This document shows positions 30,579-40,832 of a stretch of DNA of 64,000 nucleotides, piece after piece. The translations under genes were made by a program, and so were the position numbers. Each line of letters starts with the position of its first letter. Positions within the stretch are counted from its first letter, which is position 1. Origin of the DNA: Thereva unica (taxonomy: Eukaryota; Arthropoda; Insecta; Diptera; Therevidae); contig OX465283.1 in assembly GCA_949987705.1 (NCBI GenBank), positions 96,273,813 through 96,337,812 of the forward strand, written 5' to 3'. The notes under the pieces are model-generated. The model did not search any database. It saw only the letters and a program-made list of their open reading frames with translations, and was not told the DNA's origin.

Positions 30579-30581
<3 letters not shown>

Positions 30582-30665
<84 letters not shown>
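30582..30665 (+). repeat. (TA)n block 3
   Basis: About 84 bp of alternating TA between the Tc1 element and the Tigger element. Confidence 0.9.
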
Positions 30666-30666
<1 letters not shown>

Positions 30667-33187
30667 TCAACTCTCTTTTTACACGAATTATTTTTACACG
30701 AATTCGATTTAACACGGTTTAAAAAAAAAAATTCCTGTTCAAAAATGTGTTTTTTAAAAATTGTTTTGCCTGCATTTTTTGTCCGCAAGTAGTAGGCCTC
30801 GCAATAGAGGATATATTTCGGGGAATACCCCCTTATTATTATTTTATTGACTACGCAATATGAAAATGCATTTCGGGAAGTTTTCTTTTATTGCTGTGTA
30901 GTGGACTTTATGTTAGGCTTGCAAGTAGATACATTTAATAAAATTGGAAGCGTTTTGTTAAAAAGGTGTTTTGCAACGTTAGATAAAAGACATTAAACAC
31001 GGAAAGAAGGTAAGCTGTTTGTAACGTAGTTATTCATATTTTTATAAAATTATTAATTCTCTCAGAAAAATGTCGGAATCTGTAAAACAAAAACGGAAAG
31101 CGATATCTTTAGAAACGAAAATTAAAATTTTGGATCGCATTCGAAATGGGGAAGGTTCAACGTCTTTAGGCAGAATTTTCGGTTTCAATGAAGCAACAAT
31201 TAGAACAATTAAGAAAAATGAAACTGCAATTAGGAAATCTGTAGTTTCTGGAAGAAAAGCGTCTGCTAAATTTTCATCTTACACTAGAGATAATATTAAA
31301 GAAAAAATGGAAAAAGCACTGATAATATGGATAGAGGAAAATATCCAAAACAGAATCCCAGTAGAAGGAAACACCATTAGGCAAAAAGCATTAAGAATTT
31401 ACAAACATATAAAGGAACAAGAACCTTCTACATCGAACGAATCAACTCAAGAAAAGAGCTTTTTTGCAAGCTCAGGATGGCTAACGCGTTTCATCAAAAG
31501 GCATTCACTTCATAACATAAAAATGAAGGGTGAAACAGCGTCTGCAGATGAAAAGGCTGCTAAGGAATTTCCTCCGAAACTAAAAAAAATAATTTCTGAT
31601 GGTGGATATGTTCCAGACCATGTATTTAATGCGGACGAAACTGGTCTTTTTTGGAAGAAAATGCCGAACAGAACGTATGTGGCCAAATCGCAAAAGAATG
31701 TTGTGGTTTTAAAGCGCAAAAAGATCGAGTTACATTTTTATTGTGCTCCAATGCTTCAGGAGACCGGATGCTGAAGCCCTTTCTAGTCAATCGCGCAGTC
31801 AAACCTCGAGCAATGAAAGGTGTAGATTTTGATAAATTACCGGTTTATTGGATGGCGAACAAAAAAGCATGGGTAACCACTGATATTTTTACAGAATGGT
31901 TCAATAAATGTTTTGTCCCAGAAACTAGAAGATATATGAATGAAAAGGGCCTGGAATTCAAAGTTCTTCTGATTATACATAATGCACCTGGTCATCCAGA
32001 GTTGAAACATGATAATGTACAAGTTTTATTTCTGCCACCAAATACGACATCCCTTATTCAACCGCTGGACCAGCGAATATCGGCACATTTAAAACTCACT
32101 ACATCAAGCGAACATTCCAACATATTTTGGAAGCAATGGATAAAGATAAAACTCTTACGGTAATTTCTTCCTGGAAAAAGTTTTCTATCAAGGATTGCGT
32201 AACACATGCTGCTCTAGCAGTAGCTCAATTACGACCATCAACGTTAAATGCATATTGGAGAGCGATTTGGCCAGAATGTGTTAAAAGTAACAATTATGTG
32301 GCTCCAAACACGAATGAGTATCCCTCTATAATCACTATGGCACACAGCGTTGGTGGGGAGGGTTTTGATGACTTGAGTCCTGACGACATTGATGAGCTCC
32401 TAGTTGATCAAGTTCTTAGCGACGATGAGATAATACAGGCTGCATTAGAGAATGCTGAATCTACTGAAAGTAGTGGCTGTGATGATAATGAACCAGAGCA
32501 ACTTACTACAAATGTACTTCATGAAGCACAACTGGCAAGCAAATTAGGAAGCCTTCTAATTACAAATGATCCTAATGTCGAAAGATCTACACAGTTCAAC
32601 CGTGATCTGACATTGTGTATGGCTTCTTATAAAGAATTACACAAAGAGATGTCAAAAGCTAAATCTAAACAGTTCATAACAGATTGTTTTGTTGCCAAAT
32701 CAGCACGACACATCTAACCAGTAAGAGAAAAATCTACTACTGCTGAAGATATCCCGGACACCATTCAAAATATTTCCAGTGATGATATGATGAATATTTC
32801 CAGTGATGATCAATCTACCATGCACAGACGAACGCGTCTTATGATTCAAAATCATGCTAGCGAATAAAGTTATTGTTTATTCCAGCTTGCGCCTTCGTTG
32901 GTTATAAATTCTATATTCTTTGATTTTTGTTGATTTTTAATTTATTTTATTTTTAGTTTAAGTTTAATTAAATTGAATGAACTAAATTTGATGTTTTATG
33001 AACGAATAAAATGTGTTTAAACTTTTAATATTACTACATATAATTGTTTTTTTTAACCTTTTATTTCTGTCATTTTAGCAGGTTTCAGGGATATGAAACC
33101 AACAACATTATTCATACACCATTTTTTTACACGGTTTTTTTTACACGTTTTTTTCTGGAACGTATCTACCGTGTAAAAAGAGAGTTG

Positions 33188-33189
<2 letters not shown>
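30666..33189 (+). mobile_element. Full-length Tigger/pogo element, 2.5 kb
   Basis: Ends CTCAACTCTCTTTTTACACG (30666) and CGTGTAAAAAGAGAGTTGGG (33189) are inverted repeats of about 20 bp, flanked by TA. Motifs TTTTTACACG recur subterminally at both ends, likely transposase sites. The interior carries a single transposase gene, broken in several places. Confidence 0.88.
31070..32870 (+). pseudogene. Tigger/pogo transposase, two frameshifts and a lost catalytic residue
   Basis: Starts at ATG 31070. N-terminal psq/CENP-B-type HTH (SLETKIKILDRIRNGEGS, then FGFNEATIRTIKKNE), second HTH (SSGWLTRFIKRHSLHNIK), DDE_1 domain with first Asp in VFNADETGLFWKKMP. Frame shifts near 31700 (to KDRVTFLLCSNASG) and near 32100 (to AMDKDKTLTVISSWKKFS). 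The second catalytic position reads LLIIHNAPGHP where the family has Asp in place of the His. The acidic tail (DDLSPDDIDELLVDQ) runs to a stop at 32715-32717, with similar low-complexity coding (QNISSDDMMN) after it to about 32866. Inactive. Confidence 0.88.

Positions 33190-33250
<61 letters not shown>
33190..33250 (+). repeat. (TA)n block 4
   Basis: About 60 bp of alternating TA after the Tigger element. Confidence 0.9.
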
Positions 33251-33251
<1 letters not shown>

Positions 33252-33253
<2 letters not shown>

Positions 33254-33479
33254 ATGTATTTATTTATTATATTTGTATAGTTAGTCACTTTTGAGGAGCC
33301 TCTTTTGGACAGTGAATGAATAACACGGAGATGCCGGAAATTGGCTAGATCAATCGGGATGGAACGGAAAACGGCTAAATCACTGAACTTTGGGTTCGGT
33401 GATCGATGAAGTGTTCCGATTGATCATGTTTATCGTTTCGTTTCGGAATATGTTGTGCGACTTTGTGTAAAACTTAGTA
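33252..33479. other. Unassigned sequence
   Basis: No gene or repeat recognised; probably the 3' continuation of the non-LTR endonuclease fragment in decayed form. Confidence 0.35.
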
Positions 33480-33905
33480 ATTAAGTTTGTACGCGGTCGC
33501 CACAAGTTCATCTTTGGAATCCATCATATCTTGGATATGATTTATGCAAGAGATTAGAATATCATAGAGGTTTTGACCTCTATCGTCAAGAGTGCTGAAC
33601 ATATCTGGTGGGATGTAACAGCAAATTAAAAATAAGTTGTTATGAACAAGGGAGACTTTCAGAGCGAGGACCTCAATGTCTTAAGTGTTGGAAAAATCAG
33701 GAAGCGTTATTAAGCAACAGTTGAGAAGGTTACTACATGCAAATAGTACACCACCTCCACGAGCCACCGAGTCAATATATCTATCCCTCCGAAAAACTTG
33801 GAAGGAAGAGTCGAAAGTTCGGCATTAAGAATCCCACTGTATAGCCATGTTTCTGTAAAAGCGATTATATCGAAATCACTGGCCGAAGTCGACAGAAACA
33901 CATTG
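33480..33905 (-). pseudogene. Non-LTR retrotransposon endonuclease fragment (copy 1)
   Basis: The minus strand encodes SDFDIIAFTETWLYSGI, typical of the N-terminal AP-endonuclease domain (E of the TETWL motif is catalytic), and in a shifted frame SVARGGGVLFAC and a VSLVHNNLFLICCYIPP-like block. Frames are broken by shifts and stops. A near-identical copy lies at 56881-57231. Confidence 0.75.
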
Positions 33906-34538
33906 TTTCAGCACGAAACAACACGAAGCAACAAACTGCACAAGACTACACAAAAACACAAAAATATGAAATAATTAACGAGATTTATGCGGAACTTCTC
34001 GTTTATTTCAAATAAATAAAAACTAAACACTAATTAAAACTGAATAAACAAACCTAAAAGAAAAGAACTTAAACTTAAAAGAATAATAAATAAAACTACA
34101 GTATTACCTCTTTAATGCGAACCTGCGCTAATCCGAACCTCCAGTAATCCGAACAACGAGAATTCGCAGCCATAATCCGAACAATGCCTCCTTAATCTGA
34201 ACAGCAAAGTGATTCATACTGCGTAAATGGGGGAATCTCTGGGTTCGCAACTTTAATGGGGAAACATATCCATTTTCCGAATAATCTATGAATTTTAACA
34301 TAATAAAAAGTTCTTTATTTTTATATAAAAACATAAGTAATAAAACAAAATATGTAAATCTAAAATGGAAAAATTATATACATAATCTAAAAAACTGTAA
34401 AAAATTCAGTGATTTTGCTCTGTTTAATGTGTGCTTCTTCTGCCTTTTGAGCTCGTTTCTTCATTTCGGATAGAATTAGAACGTGATGTTCAGATTCATC
34501 ATTTTCCTCAGCCCACTGCAAACACATTTCGAAACATC

Positions 34539-36414
34539 TGTACCGACCCACGGGAGTTACGCCATGGTGCCTGTACATAAAAAATTAATTATGAAACCCC
34601 TCCCTACTCTACCGAAACAACTGGTAGGGGGGTTATGCCGGCCACACGGTAAACGCTAGCTCGCCGGTTGGGGTCGTGGGGTGTGTGGCCGGGCCGATAC
34701 CTTAATGGTTCACCACTTACCTAAATGTCGATGCGAAAAATCTTCCTTCGTCACTCCATGTCTGCGACACCAACGATTCCCGGACCTGAAATAATTACAA
34801 GAACACCCAGGAAAAGTGAAGAACCCCGGAGCGAAAATTCCGATCAACCATCCTGGAAAATAAGTTTGCCTATTTAGGCCATCATGATTTCAAAGAAGAA
34901 GTCGATTTCAAATAAATTATTTATAGTCATATTATATTATATTATTTCATTCAAATCAACATTAGACACTAACAAAAAGGTAAACTGAACATGTAACTAA
35001 CGAAAACGGAATTACATAAGGTTTATACACGTATAATCTACAAGAAAAATCTACGCTCTGGCGCCAGTCGTGGACTTTTGAACACTCATTTCCACCTAGA
35101 TATTACACATAATATACACATTATAAATTTTAAAATGGTTTCATACACGACTGAAAATGTACCTACCAATATAAAGAACTAAGTGTGGAAAGGGGTGTGA
35201 ATATTAGTGTTGAGAAAAAAAATTTAAAATAGAGGAATATAAATTAATTAATAAAATATAATATATTAATAAACAATTATTTTTTTTTTTATAGTTAATT
35301 GAATATAAAACTTTCTTGGTTGTGCAGTTTAATTAAGTATTGTATAAAACGCGAGAATATTTCAGTAACACAAATCTTTGGGTTGCTTCCCAACATTAAT
35401 AGATGTTAAAATTTCTGTACAGTCCGTTACATTGTTCTTTTTCTTTTTCGTTTCTTTGTTATTATTTAAGGTAAAGCAAAATAAGTTAAAATTTAAGATT
35501 CAAAGTGTGTTTGCTCTGAAAAAAACATATAGTTCATTGATGATTGACGTTCGCGTAGACTTCACCGGGGTGCCGCTTCAAAGGTTTTTTTTTCTTGTCA
35601 CCAACTTATAAGTGATACCATTTGCCAACAAAATTTGAGGTTTTGCCCGATTGTTCCTCCTACTACTAAAATTAACCTACGCACCTGACATATCCAAAAA
35701 AACCAACAGTGGAAAAGCTCGCCTCACAGACAGCATTACTTATCTTCAATCACTTTTGTGCCAATATGATGCAATCAGGAATTTCCTACAGCTGTCCTAC
35801 AGCCGTGTGTCGAAATCTACTTCTGGTGGATGCCCCAGTCAACTTTCACATCAGAACCTCACCGGAAAGCCTCATTAATTGCTGATATTTGCCTTACTTC
35901 CGTGGCGGATTTCAAGATCCTCCTTTTGAACATATACGACCTACACGCAAGCCCAGCGCGGCTCCTTGCAATGCTTGAAAAGTTGCGACCAAACTCCAAA
36001 TTTATGTCACAGCAATCCAGAAAGAAAACAAAACCCTGCTTCACAAAGCCTCGTATAGAGATGATGTGCGGTGTCACTTCGTAGAGCCAACTTGTACCTC
36101 TAGTCCTCTTATTAGTCTGCTTATGTGGGTATTTTAATTTTACCACCGGTCACTTGCCTTCTTTGTCGTGATTTAGTTACATTCGTGCCTTTTGTTAAAA
36201 CACTTTTTGCGAAAACTTCTGACCAAAATTACACGACCGACTCTCGTACTACTCATTGACTCCCATCTCACTGACTGATTTTTTTTTCCAATTTTCCTAA
36301 TTTTTCCTTTATTTTTTCTTCTTCCCCTACTCATTTAAAATTTTCCTTTTTCCTACAAAGTGATTTTCTAAATAAATTTCCCAACCAAAATACTTGTTAC
36401 AACCGACCGTTACA
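34539..36414 (-). repeat. Gypsy LTR, left (3' LTR in element orientation), 1,876 bp
   Basis: Runs TGTACCGACC ... CGACCGTTACA on the plus strand. Flanked on the left by CATC (34535-34538), duplicated at 46553-46556. By eye it differs from the other LTR at only about five positions apart from the fold-back insertion there. Short open frames inside are equally conserved in both LTRs but show no known protein motif. Confidence 0.92.
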
Positions 36415-37129
36415 TACCCTCGGGTCCACAAAGCCGACTCGCGAGGCAGTGAGGAGCCGAAAAAAACGGACGGTTTTTATGCTTTAATGTCTAATATTTT
36501 TGGCGCCAATGTGGGACTCGACTCACGCCCTGAGAATAAGAGTCTCATGCTCTACTGACTGAGCTAGCCGGGCCTCAACTGTCTAGCCGAGGTTGGGCTC
36601 TATAAAGAATGGGTGGGAAGCTAGAGAATAATCTAAATGCATGGTCTTAAGTGACATTTTGATGTTGGGCAGTCTGTAGAATCTCCCGGAGGAATATCTG
36701 GAGTTACAAGGATCCGATTGAAGGCAATACCACATTGTCCCCCTCCGGGTCCCTACAAACATCCAGAGATCCTCGCATAAAACGGGTTTCCTTTCGCTTC
36801 ATTGGGGTCAGTCTGCCGCAATACCACATTGCAGTAGACCTACCCCAGTGAAACAACAGGCAACAGTTCGCCGAGAATAACTCTCCAGACTGACCCTAAC
36901 AATAGAAAACAAACCCGAGGAGACCATGCCTCAGTGGGGGTCTGGTCTGGCAGATCCTGATGAATAATCCATTAAAACTTGGCCCCAGACTGCCAAGTGG
37001 AACAAGGAGGTGTACCATCCGCTAGGGAAGCTACCTAAGCGGACCACGCCGGGTACCCTATCATTAACCGGTGAAGCCGGCGAGATGCCTTCTTAGGGCT
37101 ACTCAGAGAAGCGCTTGCTTCGACGACAT
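36415..37129. other. Gypsy 3' noncoding region with tRNA-Lys-like copy
   Basis: Between the pol stop and the 3' LTR. Contains the tRNA-Lys-like sequence at 36501-36573 and repeated CCACATTG motifs; no env-like frame was found. Confidence 0.6.
36501..36573 (-). pseudogene. tRNA-Lys(CUU)-like sequence ending in CCA, inside the Gypsy element
   Basis: On the minus strand GCCCGGCTAGCTCAGTCAGT starts an acceptor and D arm; the anticodon arm TGAGA-CTCTTAT-TCTCA carries anticodon CTT. The T arm is damaged (TGAGTCGAGTCCCA, loop shortened) and one acceptor base is missing. It ends GCGCCA, that is with CCA encoded, which nuclear tRNA genes lack. This suggests copying from a mature tRNA. It is in the same sense as the element and matches its primer tRNA. 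Confidence 0.75.
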
Positions 37130-37957
37130 TCAGGGACGTAAGTCTTTTGCGTGATATACGCCTATGTTTTTTCCAGCCAAATCCTCCAGTTCGTACAAGC
37201 TAGTTCCAATTTTTCCACGTATCCGGGCTTTCACAAACCTCGGTGCCAACTTGGCACTGAAGCGACCTGCTCGGTTACTCACCCAGAAGGTTCTACGGAA
37301 AACCTCATCCCCAGGGCGAAACCCGCCCACGCGGCAACGCAAGTTGTACCGAGTGGTGTGCCTGGTGTGCGCGGCGGCTATATGTAGCGCAACCCGCTCA
37401 CGAAGTCTCTGCAATTTGTCCGTCAAGGGCAAGAAAGCAATGTCACCCTCCTGGAAAACGTTCAGTTTCTTCAGGACTGGATAAGCGGATCCGTGCAGGA
37501 TCATATGGCTACCAAAAAGGGCCTGATACGCTGACATGCCTATCGCCTCGTGGTGGGCACTACGAAGAGCACATTCAATGGACGAGAGATGTCTATCCCA
37601 CTCACGATGATCCTCCTTTAAGTACGCCCTGATGGCGGCTAGGACGGACCGATTCACCCGCTCGGAAGCGTTAGGGTGAGGCGAATATACGGCCGTGCGC
37701 ACATGTCGCACGCCATACTCGTTTAGCAGTTTAGCAAACTCTTTGGAGGTGAATTGCCGACCATTGTCGGAGAAAATGGTTTCAGGGACTCCAAAGGTGT
37801 GAAAAATAGTTTGCTCGAGAAACTTGACGGCCCCCGCCGTGGTCTCAGCGGACGCGGGGTGCAGGAAGGCAAACTTGGTGAAGGCGTCCAAGACGACAAA
37901 CACTGCCGTATGGCCTTTTTTCGACCGAGGATAAGGACCCAAGAAGTCTACGTACAA
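37130..37957 (-). pseudogene. Gypsy integrase core and C-terminal domain
   Basis: Frame from about 37957: YVDFLGPYPRSKKGHTAVF (first Asp), TIFSDNGRQFTSKEF (second Asp), NASERVNRSVLAAIRAY (Glu), then a basic C-terminal part ending EDLAGKNIGVYHAKDLRP. All three DDE residues are present. A frameshift near 37955 separates it from the zinc-finger part upstream. Confidence 0.88.
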
Positions 37958-38610
37958 AAATTGAAACGCTTCGACGCATCCATGGGATTGCCCATAGGTG
38001 GTCGTAGTACTGAACTGGGGGCTTTGGTGGTCTTGCAGACCTCACAGTTGGCGATGTATTCCCGCACTTGTTTGGACATACCTGGCCAGAAGTACTTATT
38101 TCTCAGACGGGTTAGAGTCTTCCCTATACCGCCATGTGATGTTTGGGGAGGCAGGTGAGCCGACTCGATGAGTGGCGCTGTCAGTTCCGTTGGGACCCAC
38201 AACTTCCATGTCAGATCGTCAGCAACTGAGTCTCCAGTACTTGGGGATGTACGCTTGAATACGTACCCATCTTCAACCCGCAGGTCTGGTAACTGCGGTG
38301 AGGTTTGCCTGATTCCTTCAACCAGACGAAGATAATCAGGGGACTTGAAGGACGGGGCATTTAAGTCCACGTCGAAACACAAGGATAAGTCGTCAACGCA
38401 ATCCATGCGTGACAAGGCATCGGGAACCACATTGTGGGTGCCTTTACGGTGTTCGATCGTAAAATCGAACCCCTGAAGCTTAAGACTCCACCGGGCTAAA
38501 CGGCCATTAAGCTCCTTCTGGCCCATGAGCCATTTTAGACTTGCATGGTCAGTAATGACCGTGAACGTCTGTCCCTCCACATAAGCCCTAAACTTTTTTA
38601 TACTCAGCAC
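37948..38610 (-). pseudogene. Gypsy RNase H end and integrase zinc finger, after the duplication
   Basis: Begins inside the second reading of the duplicated RNase H segment and continues through SAHLPPQTSHGGIGKT and REYIANCEVCK (H-x-H...C-x2-C zinc finger of integrase), then runs out of frame before the integrase core. Confidence 0.85.
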
Positions 38611-38943
38611 GGCGGCATAGGTGAGGTTTGCCTGATTCCTTCAACCAGACGAAGATAATCAGGGGACTTGAAGGACGGGGCATTTAAGTCCACGTCGAAA
38701 CACAAGGATAAGTCGTCAACGCAATCCATGCGTGACAAGGCATCGGGAACCACATTGTGGGTGCCTTTACGGTGTTCGATCGTAAAATCGAACCCCTGAA
38801 GCTTAAGACTCCACCGGGCTAAACGGCCGTTAAGCTCCTTCTGGCCCATGAGCCATTTTAGACTTGCATGGTCAGTAATGACCGTGAACGTCTGTCCCTC
38901 CACATAAGCCCTAAACTTTTTTATACTCAGCACGGCGGCATAG
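38298..38943 (-). repeat. 323-bp tandem duplication inside Gypsy pol
   Basis: GTGAGGTTTGCCTGATTCC occurs at 38298 and 38621; sequence between matches the next 323 bp almost exactly. The period is not a multiple of three, so the pol frame is lost at the junction (the upstream frame ends at 38604). Confidence 0.92.
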
Positions 38944-40832
38944 CATTCGAGCTCAGTAATGGTGTAGTTCCGTTGTGCTCCGTTCAATTTCTTGGACATA
39001 TAAGCAATCGGATGTTCTCCTCCATCCATGTCCTTTTGAAAAAGCACACTACCTACACCAGTCCTGCTGGCATCGCACTGAATATAAAAAGGCTTAGAGA
39101 AATCGGGGGTGACTAAAAGAGGAGCTTTCGTCATCAGCTCTTTCAAAGTCCCGAACGCCTGCTGGGCCTCATCAGTCCAACTAAAAGACTTAGACTTCAA
39201 ACAATCCGTGATTGGAGAAGCCACGCGAGCATAATTGGGTATGAAACGCTGATACCATCCGGTCATACCCAAGAACCTCCGAGTCTGCTTATGAGACTTC
39301 GGAGTCGGGAAGTCCTTGATGGCCGTCACCTTATTAGGATCGGTTTTCAGAGTCCCATCACCAATTATGAAGCCGAGATACTTCACTTCAGTCACGCAAA
39401 ATTTGCTTTTAGCCAGATTGAGTGTTAACCCCGCACGACGGAGACAGCTGGCTACCTCGTCTAACAGCTTTAGGTGGGAGTCAAAGTCAGGTGAAACTAT
39501 GAGAAGGTCGTCCAGATAAACAAAAACGTTTTCACGTAAATGACCCGGGATGGCTTTATCCATCAAGCGACACATGCGCTGTGGGGCATTGCATAAGCCG
39601 AAAGGCATAACTGTAAACTGGTACAGGGGACGACCTGGGACAGTGAAAGCTGTCCGCTCTCGCGACTTCTTCTCTAACGGAATTTGCCAGAAGGCGTCTT
39701 TAAGGTCCAAGCTCGTGATGAACTTCGTGTCTTGGAGACGACCAAGAAGACCATCAATATGTGGAAGTGGATAGGCGTCTTTAACAGTGACACTATTGAC
39801 CTTGCGAGAGTCAAGGCACAGGCGGACTTTACCTGGTTTACGAACCAACACCACTGGAGAATTCCAGGGACTATTTGATGGCTCAATCACCCCCAGCGAC
39901 AGCATCCTGTCTAACTCACCATACATCAGCTGTTGTACAGCGGGTGAGCCCGGATAATGCCTCTGTTTGATAGGAACTGAGTCACCAGTGTCGATGATGT
40001 GTTCCTCCAGGTTAGTCTTTCCCAGTCCGAAGACTTCGAAAGAGGGAAATCTGGCCTTGACGCGTTCCAACCGTTCGCATTGCGTGGACGTTAAGTCATG
40101 CATTTTTGCAGACACGGGTGTAGCGTTGATCTCGCAGACTAGTTGGGGAGCAAGGCCGAAAAGATTCCAAAAATCCATCCCGAGGTACAGTCTCTGGCTG
40201 AGACTGGGCACCACATAGATGGTCATATCACGGGTCCTTCCTCCAAAGGATACAGGAACCTGGATATAACCGCACATTTCCTGCGGAGCCCCGTCAGCAG
40301 TTCGCACCGTAGTGTGCAAAGTGTAGACTGTAACTTCGGGATGGTTGGCTAGAAAGGATTCAGCATCTCTTCCCAAACAGCTGATATTAGCACCACTGTC
40401 CAATAAACCATTCACTTCTTCATTAGATATAGTGACCTTAGCAAATGGACGGTTATCTGACAAGTCAGAGATGATTGCAGAAACAACTTTCTGCGAAAGG
40501 TGTCGCTTCTCCTTTGCTCGTACCCTAATTTTGGGAGGGGTATGCCGAGAACGTAGGGAGTCCACAAAAGGGGGCTCCGAAAAGATGCGGGCACGAGTGA
40601 AGATATATCTCTTCCAACGGGAAATAAATGAAAGTTTAACCTCCTCGGAGGGAAAAGTAGGAAGAGCCTCAGATGACGTAAAGTCGCTGATGGTAGTCTT
40701 AGCATTGGTATTAGAAGAAGGGATAACGGGCGAGCTTAGCTCGGGCGCGGACTCCCGTATGGTCTCGCACCCCGACTCCGGTTTCCCTGGCAGGTAGGGC
40801 ATACTGGTGTCACGACTCCTGGCTTGCCACAC
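38604..40832 (-). CDS. pol: Gypsy pol: protease, reverse transcriptase, RNase H
   Basis: 742-codon frame in the -1 frame relative to gag, overlapping it by 97 bp, so expression by -1 frameshifting is expected. Protease motif LLDSGANISCLG (about residue 145); reverse transcriptase with FITSLDLKDAFWQIPL, QFTVMPFGLCNAPQ and VYLDDLLIVS (catalytic Asp pair, about residue 430); RNase H with QCDASRTGVGSVLFQK and TELECYAAVLSIKKFR. The first 20 residues overlap gag and the true start after frameshifting is uncertain. It ends prematurely at the tandem duplication. Confidence 0.9.
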   Translation of the reverse strand: MWQARSRDTSMPYLPGKPESGCETIRESAPELSSPVIPSSNTNAKTTISDFTSSEALPTFPSEEVKLSFISRWKRYIFTRARIFSEPPFVDSLRSRHTPPKIRVRAKEKRHLSQKVVSAIISDLSDNRPFAKVTISNEEVNGLLDSGANISCLGRDAESFLANHPEVTVYTLHTTVRTADGAPQEMCGYIQVPVSFGGRTRDMTIYVVPSLSQRLYLGMDFWNLFGLAPQLVCEINATPVSAKMHDLTSTQCERLERVKARFPSFEVFGLGKTNLEEHIIDTGDSVPIKQRHYPGSPAVQQLMYGELDRMLSLGVIEPSNSPWNSPVVLVRKPGKVRLCLDSRKVNSVTVKDAYPLPHIDGLLGRLQDTKFITSLDLKDAFWQIPLEKKSRERTAFTVPGRPLYQFTVMPFGLCNAPQRMCRLMDKAIPGHLRENVFVYLDDLLIVSPDFDSHLKLLDEVASCLRRAGLTLNLAKSKFCVTEVKYLGFIIGDGTLKTDPNKVTAIKDFPTPKSHKQTRRFLGMTGWYQRFIPNYARVASPITDCLKSKSFSWTDEAQQAFGTLKELMTKAPLLVTPDFSKPFYIQCDASRTGVGSVLFQKDMDGGEHPIAYMSKKLNGAQRNYTITELECYAAVLSIKKFRAYVEGQTFTVITDHASLKWLMGQKELNGRLARWSLKLQGFDFTIEHRKGTHNVVPDALSRMDCVDDLSLCFDVDLNAPSFKSPDYLRLVEGIRQTSPMPPC

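Larger units (their letters stand above)
28921..30581. mobile_element. Fold-back Tc1-type element, 685-bp inverted arms
   Basis: Left arm 28921-29605 (starting AGTGGTGGCCATTAAAATAG) is repeated almost exactly in inverse orientation at 29896-30581. Each arm carries the same 5' region and transposase N-terminus; the 290-bp spacer keeps part of the catalytic domain. It is flanked by (TA)n. The structure fits a Tc1 element with an inverted duplication of its 5' half replacing its 3' half. Confidence 0.85.

Noticed and set aside
28721..30792. Open frames rich in Ile-Tyr repeats
   Set aside because: Translations of (TA)n microsatellites.
35378..36146. Open frames conserved in both Gypsy LTRs
   Set aside because: Conservation follows from LTR identity; no domain recognised, and they are not placed as known LTR genes.
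36501..36573. Functional tRNA-Lys gene
   Set aside because: Shortened T loop, missing acceptor base and encoded CCA indicate a retro-copied pseudogene inside a retroelement.
39967..40797. Plus-strand frames of up to 150 codons
   Set aside because: Antisense to Gypsy pol and gag; no domain.
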